Source: Euryarchaeota archaeon TMED99 (GTDB lineage Archaea; Thermoplasmatota; Poseidoniia; Poseidoniales; Poseidoniaceae). From it: a stretch of DNA of 33,480 bases. Under the pieces are notes generated by a model. That model did not search any database. It was not told the origin of the DNA and saw only the letters and a list, made by a program, of their open reading frames with translations. Positions 23,383-31,353 of the stretch are shown here, piece after piece; the stretch's first letter is position 1, and every line of letters begins with the position of its first letter. A program made the position numbers and the translations under genes. Location: contig NHFA02000036.1 of NCBI GenBank assembly GCA_002170315.2, positions 13,042-46,521 of the forward strand. Reading direction: 5' to 3'.

Positions 23383-24168
23383 TCATTCACGGTATGATGT
23401 GGCTTCTCCACCTGCTGAAAGAACATGGTCAAGAGTTGATTTTGTTGCGTTTTCCCAAATCGATTCAGCCGTTTTGAAATCGGGTGCTTTCAATTCAATT
23501 CGATATTCTGGTGCGCCATTATAGTGGCAACGGACTTCGATTTCTTCTTCTTCGGAAGAGAATGCTTCAGCGGCAAGAAGTGCATTTTGAATAATTTCTA
23601 CTCCGTTGATATCGTTAATACTCAAGGTTAGGATGCCTCGTATTTCGACAAAGTCTGGAATAATATTTTCTACAGCGATTTCAATGAAATGCTTCAGCCA
23701 ATCGCCTTCAAATCCTGCATCAACCAATGAACCTTCATTCATTGCAGCTTCTTCAAATGCAGTGTAAAGGCCGCCGTAGGCGTCGATCAGTTCTTGTTTC
23801 GAAGATTCAATATCCTCTTCGGTCCATCCTACCTTTTCTCCCAACACTTTCAGTAATTGGTTTGCACGTTGCTCATTTTTCCATTCTTGGAGCCGTTCAC
23901 GACGTCGCTCTTCAGAAACTGATTTCAGAGAAAGTTCCAGAGAAGTCCCGTCTTTGCGGGTTCGCATCACTTTACAGATGAGTCGCTGACCTTCTCGAAC
24001 ATAGACTCGAATATTCTTGACCCAGCCGCTGGCAATCTCGCCAATGAAAATAAAACCTTCAAGGCCTTCAAATTCATCGAGTTTGACATAACATCCGTTT
24101 TGTTTTACGGTTGTTACAGAAACAACAACAAGTTCGCCTTCACTTGGCGTATTGGTGATTTCTGACAT
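23383..24168 (-). CDS. translation initiation factor aIF2 alpha subunit
   Basis: aIF2 brings initiator tRNA to the small subunit; alpha binds tRNA together with gamma. The 261-residue protein begins with an S1/OB domain (G-E-L-V-V-V-S-V-T-T-V, then G-C-Y-V-K-L-D-E-F and G-L-E-G-F-I-F-I-G-E). The helical domain follows, with K-V-G-W-T-E-E-D, and a C-terminal alpha/beta domain containing R-G-I-L-T-L-S-I-N-D-I-N-G-V. Length is normal. ATG 24168 is preceded by GAGG and lies 15 bases after the S27e stop. It is in the conserved order S27e, aIF2-alpha, Nop10. Confidence 0.95.
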   Translation of the reverse strand: MSEITNTPSEGELVVVSVTTVKQNGCYVKLDEFEGLEGFIFIGEIASGWVKNIRVYVREGQRLICKVMRTRKDGTSLELSLKSVSEERRRERLQEWKNEQRANQLLKVLGEKVGWTEEDIESSKQELIDAYGGLYTAFEEAAMNEGSLVDAGFEGDWLKHFIEIAVENIIPDFVEIRGILTLSINDINGVEIIQNALLAAEAFSSEEEEIEVRCHYNGAPEYRIELKAPDFKTAESIWENATKSTLDHVLSAGGEATSYRE

Positions 24169-24183
24169 AGAGGCTCTGCCTCC

Positions 24184-24354
24184 TCATTCAAGTGCTTCAA
24201 CAACGGTGCATCCGATAAGATTCGCTTTACCACCAGATGGGATGGAAAGGGTTGCTCCGCAAACACCGCAAGAAATGACAGATGTTGCTCGAGAATAAAT
24301 GGTTGCTTCACTGCCGCAATCTTTGCAGGTGACTTTGAGGAAATTCTTTGCCAT
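24184..24354 (-). CDS. rps27e: small ribosomal subunit protein S27e
   Basis: The 56-residue protein begins MAKNFLKVTCKDCGSEATIY and has two zinc pairs, C-K-D-C and C-G-V-C, followed by L-S-I-P-S-G-G-K-A. This matches archaeal S27e, a zinc-ribbon protein of the small subunit. The reading frame is shorter than 60 codons. It lies between L44e (13 bases upstream) and aIF2-alpha (15 bases downstream), the expected order. Both zinc pairs are intact, unlike the neighbouring L44e. Confidence 0.95.
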   Translation of the reverse strand: MAKNFLKVTCKDCGSEATIYSRATSVISCGVCGATLSIPSGGKANLIGCTVVEALE

Positions 24355-24366
24355 ATTTTATTCAAC

Positions 24367-24651
24367 TCACTTATCGATTAATTCGAACTTCTTAGAACGA
24401 CGGCAAGGTGCATAGTGCGCTTTGCCAGTTTCCGTACAACGGTAGAGAATGTTTACTCGCTTTGTAGGCTTTTCACGGCCATCTGGTTTTGGACGAGGGA
24501 AACCACGGTAACCAGCCATAACACGGCGGAAACGGCGTTGACCCCAGCGAAGTTCAGAAGCACGCTTCTTCTTCACTCGCTCAATAGTGTGCATTGTGTG
24601 CTTGCCAGCCGATGGGCTGTAACGCTTGACTTGACGTGGCATTTTCACCAT
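24367..24651 (-). CDS. rpl44e: large ribosomal subunit protein L44e lacking its zinc-ribbon cysteine pairs
   Basis: The 94-residue protein has the L44e core: M-P-R-Q-V-K-R-Y near the start, H-T-x-H, a basic R-W-G-Q-R-R-F-R-R centre, G-Y-R-G-F-P-R-P-K-P, and the C-terminal L-Y-R-C-T-E-T-G-K-A-H-Y. In usual members the first zinc pair is Y-C-P-x-C and the second C-T-E-C-G-K. Here the first pair is serine 12 and alanine 15, and the second has threonine 75 in place of its last cysteine. Only C72 and C83 remain, so a zinc site is unlikely. It is the first gene of the leftward cluster; a TATA-like site lies about 39 bases upstream. ATG 24642 is a possible alternative start. Confidence 0.93.
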   Translation of the reverse strand: MVKMPRQVKRYSPSAGKHTMHTIERVKKKRASELRWGQRRFRRVMAGYRGFPRPKPDGREKPTKRVNILYRCTETGKAHYAPCRRSKKFELIDK

Positions 24652-24686
24652 AAGAGCACCTTGAGCATTCGGCCCACAAGAGTCGG

Positions 24687-24694
24687 CTATTTAG
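24687..24694 (-). promoter_or_regulatory. TATA-like element for the L44e cluster
   Basis: On the minus strand the bases read CTAAATAG, about 39 bases before the L44e ATG. With the usual TATA-to-start distance in archaea this gives a leader of roughly a dozen bases. The site is nearly palindromic and lies in the 105-base divergent region, so it might also serve the rightward membrane-protein gene. Inferred from position and composition only. Confidence 0.4.
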
Positions 24695-24756
24695 GCGTGT
24701 CGCATTCAAACTCCATGGCAATTCGCTAGACTGCGAGTAAAACAGGGGGAGAGATA

Positions 24757-25578
24757 ATGAACATTCAAGGCTTCCATTACGCCATGGACGAGATGCTACA
24801 AGCGTTGCTTCTGTTCTGGATACCTATCGCTATGGTGCCTTTAGGTCTCTGGTTGTCGATGTCTTCTGCATCGAAATCAACCACAGCCTACGGAAAATAT
24901 CTTGCCTTTCTCGGCATCATTATGATTTGCCTAAGTCCGTGGACTGTTCCCTCCTCACCATCCTCCGCCGCCGGTCACTTACTCGGCGCAATTATTGGCC
25001 CGTGCATGCTGATTATTATCGGAATTTATCTCATTTCATTTTCTGGCAATGTTCCTGTTGGCAAATTACCACGAAGCGATCGAAGATTGGGTGTGCTGAT
25101 GAGTGGAGCTGGTTTTGTTTGGTTAGCAGGAATGCATTGGTGGATTCTAACTCCTCAACTTTCTCCAGATGAAGTCAATCCTTACTGGTATGTCTTCTGG
25201 CCAACATTCATTTTGCTCACTTCGTGTTTAGCATCATGCTCTGCAGTGACTTTGTTGACCATTGGTGACCGGCGTAGAACAGAGTCAAATGCAATGTTTG
25301 TTGTCTCTGGCCTGTCAATGGCGATATTACTCCTGGGGCTCAATATTGATGGCCCCTTGGTACAAGCAGATGAATTCCGCGAGCATCTGTGGTTAGCGGT
25401 TGCAGATATGGCAGGTATCGCTGTAGGCAGTCTCCTCTCGATACTTGTTTTTGCCTTTGTCATTTACTCTTATGAGCGCAGCCTGCCGTCACCCAAAGCG
25501 ATCGAACCGCCAACTTCGTCTGAACTTGACCAAGTCTCAACACTTCTACAGGCTCATCTTGGAGGTGAAGAAGAATGA
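24757..25578 (+). CDS. integral membrane protein, about seven helices, function unknown
   Basis: The 273-residue protein has about seven hydrophobic segments (near residues 12-35, 45-62, 75-95, 105-128, 140-165, 180-197 and 210-235). The first is L-L-L-F-W-I-P-I-A-M-V-P-L-G-L-W-L. A short acidic cytoplasmic tail ends in G-G-E-E-E. There is no catalytic or transporter motif that I recognise. GGGGGAG sits just before the ATG at 24757. Its stop overlaps the next gene in an ATGA arrangement, so the two proteins are probably made together and may form one complex. Confidence 0.8.
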   Translation: MNIQGFHYAMDEMLQALLLFWIPIAMVPLGLWLSMSSASKSTTAYGKYLAFLGIIMICLSPWTVPSSPSSAAGHLLGAIIGPCMLIIIGIYLISFSGNVPVGKLPRSDRRLGVLMSGAGFVWLAGMHWWILTPQLSPDEVNPYWYVFWPTFILLTSCLASCSAVTLLTIGDRRRTESNAMFVVSGLSMAILLLGLNIDGPLVQADEFREHLWLAVADMAGIAVGSLLSILVFAFVIYSYERSLPSPKAIEPPTSSELDQVSTLLQAHLGGEEE

Positions 25579-26051
25579 AAGAATCTTCTTTATCGATGAC
25601 ATGGAGAATGATTCTCTTGGCATTTTTACTTCCCCCATTGCTTATTGTTGCTTTGGATATTACGTTCTATGGTGCATTTAATGGCGTTGATTCAAGCGTT
25701 TCATTTACTCGCTTTGCCAATGCGACTTTGACTGCTTATACTCTCTGTTCTCTGTTTTTACTCGGCAATTTGTTTTTCTACGGCGAATCGAGAAACAGAC
25801 CTTTGGCGCCTTTGGTTGGCATGGTAGTTGCGACACTTTTGGGGATAGTGGCGACTGCATTTTTCATTGGCCAAGGTCCTATGCTCTTGGAAGACAACGG
25901 TTCTGTCCAAGCTCAAGGAATATACAACATCGTTCACATGTTCGTCTCATCGGGTGCAATTCTGATGGCCGTTTGCGTCGCTTTAGGGGTCACATTTTCA
26001 GCAATAACTTCCCAGAAACTTCGGAGCGATTTTGATTTAGAAGAAGAATAA
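25575..26051 (+). CDS. integral membrane protein, four helices, function unknown
   Basis: The 158-residue protein has four hydrophobic segments at roughly residues 12-33, 44-70, 78-98 and 118-146, and an acidic C-terminus ending D-L-E-E-E. The ATG overlaps the upstream stop by four bases, and GGAGGTGAAGAAG inside the upstream gene is a good ribosome binding site. The similar acidic tails of both proteins suggest the same orientation in the membrane. Family not recognised. Confidence 0.8.
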   Translation: MKESSLSMTWRMILLAFLLPPLLIVALDITFYGAFNGVDSSVSFTRFANATLTAYTLCSLFLLGNLFFYGESRNRPLAPLVGMVVATLLGIVATAFFIGQGPMLLEDNGSVQAQGIYNIVHMFVSSGAILMAVCVALGVTFSAITSQKLRSDFDLEEE

Positions 26052-26103
26052 CCCCCAAACTCATCGACAAGACCTCAGCCGTCGGTTTGATAAGGGGGAG
26101 GTC
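26052..26103 (+). other. inverted-repeat segment between the membrane proteins and L37e
   Basis: CCCCC at 26052-26056 pairs with GGGGG at 26094-26098, and GACCTC at 26071-26076 pairs with GAGGTC at 26098-26103; the two cannot form completely at once. AAAC/GTTT and GAC/GTC pairs extend the first. It could be a transcript-end hairpin for the membrane operon or a leader structure for L37e (ATG at 26130). Seen by eye without an energy calculation. Confidence 0.3.
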
Positions 26104-26129
26104 GGTGGGGCGGCTATACAGGTGTTTCT

Positions 26130-26309
26130 ATGTCGAAAGGTACTCCGTCCATGGGTAAGCGACAAAAGACTGCACATATTCGTTGCCGCCGCTGTGGCCG
26201 CAACTCTTACCACAAGCAAAAGGGCGTTTGTTCTGCTTGCGGTTACGGTGCTACTGCACGTATGCGCAAATTCAATTGGTCAAAGAAGGCTCACCGTCCT
26301 AAAGCTTGA
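26130..26309 (+). CDS. rpl37e: large ribosomal subunit protein L37e
   Basis: The 59-residue protein begins [19 protein letters not shown] and carries [10 protein letters not shown] and C-S-A-C-G-Y-G, the two zinc pairs of L37e, ending in a basic tail ([11 protein letters not shown]). It is a small zinc protein of the 50S subunit. The frame is 60 codons including the stop. It precedes purF by 70 bases; L37e next to purF is a linkage I remember from other archaea, often with an LSm gene upstream, which is absent here. Confidence 0.94.
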   Translation: MSKGTPSMGKRQKTAHIRCRRCGRNSYHKQKGVCSACGYGATARMRKFNWSKKAHRPKA

Positions 26310-26379
26310 GGCGAAGGAGATGTTTCTAAGCCGCAATGGCTACAAAGCGTCAAGCACTCGATGGAGTTGAGGCAAAGCA

Positions 26380-27921
26380 ATGTGCGGCATCATTGGAATC
26401 GTAGGACGTAACAATGTCCATGTCAACCAATTGATCTATGATGGACTTACCGTGCTTCAACATCGAGGCCAAGATGCTGCTGGAATCATGACTGATTTTG
26501 AGGGCCAATTCCGACTACGCAAGTCCAAAGGGCTCGTTTCCGACATTTTTTACACCCGCCATATGCGTCGACTTCAAGGCCACATTGGTATAGGACATGT
26601 AAGGTATCCAACTGCAGGTTCATCTTCTCGTTCAGAAGCACAGCCTTTCTATGTCAATTCTCCTTATGGCCTTGGCCTTGCGCACAACGGAAACTTGACC
26701 AATGCATCACAACTTCAAGTGCAATTGACTGATCATCATCATCGTCATATGAATACGACCAGTGATTCAGAACTCTTGTTGAATATGCTCGCTGTTGAAT
26801 TGAGCAGTAACTCATCCAACCTCTCCATTGAAGGTGCCCCTCATCTCGATATTGAAACGGTCTTTAGCGCCGTTCAAAACCTCCACAAGCGGGTTGAAGG
26901 GAGTTATGCCTGCGTCTCAATTATTTCTGGATATGGATTGTTGGCATTCAGAGACCCTCATGGCATTCGCCCTCTCATTTTTGGCAAGCGAGAAGTTGGC
27001 GATGAAACAGAATGGATGGTCGCCAGTGAATCAGTCGCTATCACTGCACTTGGTTTTGAAATCGTTCGTGATGTCCAACCTGGTGAAGCAATTTTCATCT
27101 CTACTTCAGGTCATCTCTTCCACCGTCAATGTTCAGAAAAAGTCGAAGCCTCACCTTGTATCTTTGAACATGTTTACTTTGCACGACCAGATTCAGTCAT
27201 CGATGGAATTTCCGTCTATCATGCACGTCTCAACCAAGGTGATGTTTTAGCAAAGCGAATTCTTGAGCAATGGCCAGACCATGACATTGATGCAGTGATC
27301 CCAGTTCCGGATTCGGGTCGTATTGCTGCCCTTCAGATGGCCGACGCCCTTGATGTTCCTTATCGTGAAGGCTTTGTGAAGAACCGCTATGTTGGTCGAA
27401 CATTTATCATGCCAGGGCAAGCATTGCGAGAAAAATCAGTACGTCGTAAACTCAATGCCATCGAGCATGAATTTTCTGGAAAAAATATTCTTCTTGTCGA
27501 TGATTCAATTGTCAGAGGAACGACAAGTGCCCAGATTATCGAAATGGCTCGAGACGTGGGTGCAAAGAAAGTCTATTTCGCTTCAGCAGCACCTCCAGTA
27601 AGGCATCCGAATGTCTACGGCATCGATATGCCCGCAATTACAGAATTTATTGCCAACGGTAAATCAGTTGATGAAATTAATACTCTTATAGGCAGTGACC
27701 GACTCTTTTACCAAACGCTTGAGGATTTAATTCAAGCGACTTCTATTGGAGAAAATCCACCCTCCCGATTCGATACCAGTTGTTTCAATGGTGAATACGT
27801 CACTGGAAATATCGACGATGCTTATCTTGAGAACCTCTTCAATTCCCGTAACGATTCGGCTAAAAAAGAATCAAGCGAGGACGATGAAATCGTTGATATG
27901 CATAACGATACGGCTGATTGA
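26380..27921 (+). CDS. purF: amidophosphoribosyltransferase PurF, bacterial (E. coli-like) type without Fe-S ligands
   Basis: PurF makes phosphoribosylamine from PRPP and glutamine, the first committed step of purine synthesis. Met is followed directly by the nucleophile in C-G-I-I-G-I-V-G, so no propeptide is cut. The glutaminase half has [11 protein letters not shown] and H-N-G-N-L-T-N. The PRPP half has [12 protein letters not shown]. The sequence is strikingly like E. coli PurF as I recall it, for example [25 protein letters not shown] and N-V-Y-G-I-D-M-P, even to M-H-N near the end. Of the four Fe-S ligands of B. subtilis PurF, two appear replaced (Asn in H-P-N-V-Y-G, Asp in F-D-T-S-C-F). 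GAGG precedes the ATG. Transfer from proteobacteria is likely. Confidence 0.96.
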   Translation: MCGIIGIVGRNNVHVNQLIYDGLTVLQHRGQDAAGIMTDFEGQFRLRKSKGLVSDIFYTRHMRRLQGHIGIGHVRYPTAGSSSRSEAQPFYVNSPYGLGLAHNGNLTNASQLQVQLTDHHHRHMNTTSDSELLLNMLAVELSSNSSNLSIEGAPHLDIETVFSAVQNLHKRVEGSYACVSIISGYGLLAFRDPHGIRPLIFGKREVGDETEWMVASESVAITALGFEIVRDVQPGEAIFISTSGHLFHRQCSEKVEASPCIFEHVYFARPDSVIDGISVYHARLNQGDVLAKRILEQWPDHDIDAVIPVPDSGRIAALQMADALDVPYREGFVKNRYVGRTFIMPGQALREKSVRRKLNAIEHEFSGKNILLVDDSIVRGTTSAQIIEMARDVGAKKVYFASAAPPVRHPNVYGIDMPAITEFIANGKSVDEINTLIGSDRLFYQTLEDLIQATSIGENPPSRFDTSCFNGEYVTGNIDDAYLENLFNSRNDSAKKESSEDDEIVDMHNDTAD

Positions 27922-27930
27922 GGCTTTTGA

Positions 27931-28860
27931 ATGACGCAGCAATCATGGATTCTTCGCTTCGGAGAATTAGGTCTCAAATCCAAAGTAGTTCGGCGTTCAT
28001 TTCAGCGTTCTTTACGGAAAAACTTGGTGAAACTGGCAGAAAATTCCTCTGTTCCTTTAATTCGTGATCGTTTACGAGATTTTGATGTCATCTACTCCAC
28101 TGCACCTACGGAAGTCGTTGAGGATTTGATTTGCCATGGGCTTGGAGTTGTTGCAATTGACCGTATGGTCGAATTATCATCTGACCCTGACCCTGAACTT
28201 ATTTCCAATATGTTGCTCGAACGCCATGACCGTGTCGGCCAAAAAAGAACATTTGGTGTACGAATAAAACGTCTTGGCAAGAAAGGAGATTGGGATTCCC
28301 AATCTTATGCTCGAGCCCTTGGTGCTGCGTTAATTGAAGCAGATTCATCGTTGTCTGTCGATTTGACGAATCCCGAATGGTGGGTGAAAATAATTCTCGA
28401 ACCATCCGGTGTTTCGTCTATTGAAAAACGAATTCAGGGACCAGGTGGACTACCCACTGGTGTTCAGGGCGATGTATTGGCACACCTCCAAACGAGAGAA
28501 GATGTGATGAGTTCGTTCCTCATCATGCGTCGAGGTTCAAGAATAATTCCGATTATGGATTCGAAACCAGAATTTATCGATTTGCTTCTAAAATGGGACC
28601 CTTTTCTAGGTGTTCGAAGTCGGACGAAGGATGAACGTGGGCAAATGTTTCAGCGGCCAGCCTGGGGAGTTGTAGGGTTGACAATTGACCAGGCTCAACC
28701 GTATATCCAGCGCCGTGAAGGAGCCATTAAAACCACACCACTTTCGACTCTTGAACCTCTCTGCGGTTGGACCGAAAATGAAAAGCAAGCACTGTGGAAA
28801 CATCTTCATGCACCTAGCCAATATCTAGCTCACCCCGATTATACCTCTTGGTTTGAATAA
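27931..28860 (+). CDS. ThiI-like THUMP protein with a degenerate PP-loop
   Basis: ThiI normally adenylates tRNA U8 and inserts sulfur as 4-thiouridine. This 309-residue protein keeps the N-terminal L-R-F-G-E-L-G-L-K-S, a THUMP-like region (V-R-I-K-R-L-G-K-K-G, then V-D-L-T-N-P-E-W-W-V-K) and G-G-L-P-T-G-V-Q-G-D-V-L. In E. coli that last segment is G-G-F-P-I-G-T-Q-E-D-V-L. Where the PP-loop S-G-G-x-D-S should follow, residues 186-192 read L-Q-T-R-E-D-V, and the sequence resumes as M-S-S-F-L-I-M-R-R-G. ATP binding by the normal mode is thus unlikely, and no rhodanese domain is present. It may bind RNA without catalysis. It starts nine bases after purF, with GAGG in place, so they probably share a transcript. 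Confidence 0.72.
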   Translation: MTQQSWILRFGELGLKSKVVRRSFQRSLRKNLVKLAENSSVPLIRDRLRDFDVIYSTAPTEVVEDLICHGLGVVAIDRMVELSSDPDPELISNMLLERHDRVGQKRTFGVRIKRLGKKGDWDSQSYARALGAALIEADSSLSVDLTNPEWWVKIILEPSGVSSIEKRIQGPGGLPTGVQGDVLAHLQTREDVMSSFLIMRRGSRIIPIMDSKPEFIDLLLKWDPFLGVRSRTKDERGQMFQRPAWGVVGLTIDQAQPYIQRREGAIKTTPLSTLEPLCGWTENEKQALWKHLHAPSQYLAHPDYTSWFE

Positions 28861-28885
28861 AATCTCCGAATCAAAGAAGGGATGG

Positions 28886-28912
28886 GGTTAATTGTCGTAG
28901 GCCCTTCTACGA
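28886..28912 (+). promoter_or_regulatory. TATA-like site with an adjacent perfect inverted repeat before the propeller/PKD gene
   Basis: GGTTAATTG (about 28886-28894) is a TATA-like element roughly 26 bases before the ATG at 28916, the spacing expected for a leaderless archaeal transcript. Between them TCGTAG (28895-28900) and CTACGA (28907-28912) form a perfect six-base inverted repeat with a six-base spacer. A dimeric repressor bound there would block initiation. In RNA it would be a small hairpin just before the start codon. Positions are seen; function is inferred. Confidence 0.35.
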
Positions 28913-28915
28913 ATC

Positions 28916-30547
28916 ATGCAGAGTACCCATTCGGTGCACATCGCCTTCAAACCCGAGGCAAAAGTGACCGCACTTGGGCTATCTGCAAGTGGTGATTTCG
29001 CAGTATGGGCGGAGGGTGATGGGAAACTTTTCATCGCCCAAGAATCAGAAGGCGTTTTGACACCAGCAACCTCGTGGCAAGCGCCAGCGCTTATTCGCGC
29101 CGTAGTGTTACGCGAGGACCAAATTTTTGTTCTCGATGATGAAATTGGCCTCAGTTGTCTGGGTTTGGGAGGTGAACTTCTGTGGCAAATGGAAATAGGT
29201 GCAGGTGGTTTTTCAGCACAACCACTTCCAAACCAGCTTGCTCTTGTCGATGGATTAGGTCGATTGCATCTGGTCGGTTATGATGGTTCAAAAATCGAAT
29301 TAAGTAAACAATATCAAGACATTTTGCGGACTTCAACGGTTGGGGATTACTTGATTTTAGCACAGGAAAGTGGTGAAGTTCACGCCTTACATAACGGCCA
29401 CTGCGTTTGGTCAAGACCTGTTCGAGGTCAGACGGGAGAGTCGATAACTTGTCTTGGTTCAGATGATAAAAATAATCTTGTTCTTGGAAGGGAAGGTTAT
29501 GCTCTTGTAGCAGGTGATGAGGAGGTTCTTGAGATCGAAATCTGGAATATTGAACAACAACTCCTCCTCCATAGAGTCGATGTGAAAAGCCGGTTACTAC
29601 AATCCATACCTACTGAAAAGGGATTTCTTTGCGGGTTTGATGACGGGCAAGTCGTTGAAGTTCTATCTGATGACTCGTATGGGTTTGAGCCACGTCTTTC
29701 TTGCGGCTACCCAATCCAAAACTTGCTCTTGAGAAATGGCTGCATTGTTGCCTCCGCGTGGTTTTACCTCTATGGATTGGATAGAGAAGGCAGAGAATGG
29801 AAAATCGAGCATCAAGGTATGCCCGACTTGTTAGTGGGAACAGAAGATGGTTCGGTCTGTCTCTTTGCAGGTGAGGACCAGAACGATTGGACGGATGTTG
29901 AACCTGTTGGCTTGTTTTCACTGACCGAAGAGATTTTTCAAATTGATTCTTCGGAACTCAATCTTTGGTTTGAAAAGTCTGAAGAAACGAACCCCTTGTC
30001 GGCCGAAGAAATCTATAGAGAAGATGATGAGATGAATTCTTTCTTTTCCAAAGAGGAGTTGGATTCAATGCAATCCTCACAACCTGCTGATGTTGCAGTT
30101 GAGGCGTTGCACAGTGCTTTAGAAGGTACATTTCTTCCTTCACAACAGGTTGCAGAAGACGGCTCGCTTGATATTGATACGGATGAATTGCTTTCACAAC
30201 TCGATGATGCTATGGCAAAAATGGCGCTTATTCCTTCGGATGATTTGATTGGAGAATTGAATGCCGAAGTGGGGGAAATCATTGTTCCGAGAGCTGTTTC
30301 TGGTGAAGACCAGCACCTCAAAGCCGATGAAGATGGTTCAGCCATTGTTACCCTCGATGGCTCGCAGTCTTACGACCCTCAAGGGCGTATTCAAACATGG
30401 TCTTGGATTGAAAGCAGTGGCAAAGAAATTGCCTCATCTGCGAAAGTTCGAGTCCGCATTGCCCGTGGGAGCCATACTTTTGAGCTGAGAATATGCGATC
30501 GAGACGGACAGTGGTCCAGTGATTCAATCCATATCATGATCGATTGA
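28916..30547 (+). CDS. beta-propeller-like protein with acidic linker and C-terminal PKD-like domain
   Basis: The first ~330 of 543 residues are repeated beta-strand units of WD40/PQQ-like character (for example A-L-G-L-S-A-S-G-D-F-A-V-W-A-E-G-D-G-K-L). Residues ~340-450 are an acidic, helix-forming linker. The last ~80 residues resemble a PKD/Ig-like domain: A-I-V-T-L-D-G-S-Q-S-Y-D-P-Q-G, W-S-W, then a closing C-D-R-D-G-Q-W-S-S-D-S. PKD domains are usually extracellular, yet no signal peptide or membrane helix is visible, so the location is unclear. Family and role are not recognised. ATG 28916 fits a leaderless promoter. The metallo-hydrolase gene follows after 38 bases. Confidence 0.75.
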   Translation: MQSTHSVHIAFKPEAKVTALGLSASGDFAVWAEGDGKLFIAQESEGVLTPATSWQAPALIRAVVLREDQIFVLDDEIGLSCLGLGGELLWQMEIGAGGFSAQPLPNQLALVDGLGRLHLVGYDGSKIELSKQYQDILRTSTVGDYLILAQESGEVHALHNGHCVWSRPVRGQTGESITCLGSDDKNNLVLGREGYALVAGDEEVLEIEIWNIEQQLLLHRVDVKSRLLQSIPTEKGFLCGFDDGQVVEVLSDDSYGFEPRLSCGYPIQNLLLRNGCIVASAWFYLYGLDREGREWKIEHQGMPDLLVGTEDGSVCLFAGEDQNDWTDVEPVGLFSLTEEIFQIDSSELNLWFEKSEETNPLSAEEIYREDDEMNSFFSKEELDSMQSSQPADVAVEALHSALEGTFLPSQQVAEDGSLDIDTDELLSQLDDAMAKMALIPSDDLIGELNAEVGEIIVPRAVSGEDQHLKADEDGSAIVTLDGSQSYDPQGRIQTWSWIESSGKEIASSAKVRVRIARGSHTFELRICDRDGQWSSDSIHIMID

Positions 30548-30585
30548 GGCTCAAGTCTCATGAAGGTGAGTGATGTCGCGAGTTC

Positions 30586-31353
30586 ATGGGCGTCATTGAA
30601 CCATGGGTCGAAACCTTTGTTGTCGGCGTTTTGCAGATGCGCTGCTCAATCGTGACCGATCGTGAAACAGGCGATACCGTCATCATCGATGGTGGAGGTG
30701 AGCCTGACCGAATTATCGATTGGGTCGATGGATTTGATGGCGCTGGCCCTGATTGGTCGAATGGACCTCGTTCTCTTGAAGAAATGAAACAGCAAAAAAT
30801 ACCTGAACGAAAGGTCGTTGCTTTACTCAATACACATGCGCATTTTGACCACAGTGGCCATATTCCAGACCTTCTGGAACGCTATCCAGTCAAATGGTAT
30901 CTTCACCCTGGGGATACCTTTTTGCAGACATTGGCGCAAAAATCTGCCTTACGTTATGGTTTACATCTGCCAGAACCAGCAGTTGCAGATGTCGATTTAA
31001 TCGATGGAGAAGTTCTCGAATTGGGTTCTCTTGGATTTGAAATTCTCCATACGCCAGGACATTCACTTGGGGGCTGCTGTCTGCGTTTGCTGGTCGATAA
31101 CGGAACAGACCATTTGTTCGTAGGCGACACGCTTTTTGCAGGTTCAGTAGGCCGTACAGACATAGCGAACAGTGGCGGCGATTTTACTGTCCTCGCCCAT
31201 TCGATTCATACTCGATTATGGCCCTTAGATCCGGAGACTTTTGTCTATCCAGGTCATGGACCAGTCACAACGATTGGTCATGAAAAAGAGACCAACCCCT
31301 TTGTCGGAGTCGATTCGGGCTCAGGCGTCTTTGGTCGAGGCAAATATGCCTAA
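30586..31353 (+). CDS. metallo-beta-lactamase fold hydrolase (glyoxalase II-like)
   Basis: The 255-residue protein carries the binuclear metal motifs of the family: N-T-H-A-H-F-D-H-S-G, then T-P-G-H-S-L-G-G, V-G-D-T-L-F, and the last histidine in Y-P-G-H-G-P-V-T-T-I-G-H-E-K-E-T-N-P-F. The final T-I-G-x-E-K-x-x-N-P-F block is common in glyoxalase II-like thioester hydrolases, so a thioester or related substrate is likely. It lacks the extra C-terminal domain of true glyoxalase II. ATG 30586 is used. Its stop touches the convergent etfA stop with no spacer. Confidence 0.9.
   Translation: MGVIEPWVETFVVGVLQMRCSIVTDRETGDTVIIDGGGEPDRIIDWVDGFDGAGPDWSNGPRSLEEMKQQKIPERKVVALLNTHAHFDHSGHIPDLLERYPVKWYLHPGDTFLQTLAQKSALRYGLHLPEPAVADVDLIDGEVLELGSLGFEILHTPGHSLGGCCLRLLVDNGTDHLFVGDTLFAGSVGRTDIANSGGDFTVLAHSIHTRLWPLDPETFVYPGHGPVTTIGHEKETNPFVGVDSGSGVFGRGKYA

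Noticed and set aside
24114-24365. 83-codon minus-strand ORF
   Set aside because: It overlaps S27e in another frame; S27e has clear zinc motifs and the expected gene order.
26122-26370. 82-codon plus-strand ORF
   Set aside because: It overlaps L37e in another frame; L37e is unmistakable.
26320-26370. Tiny ORF (16 codons) between L37e and purF
   Set aside because: The purine-rich site abuts its ATG too closely, and no overlap or coupling with purF supports it.
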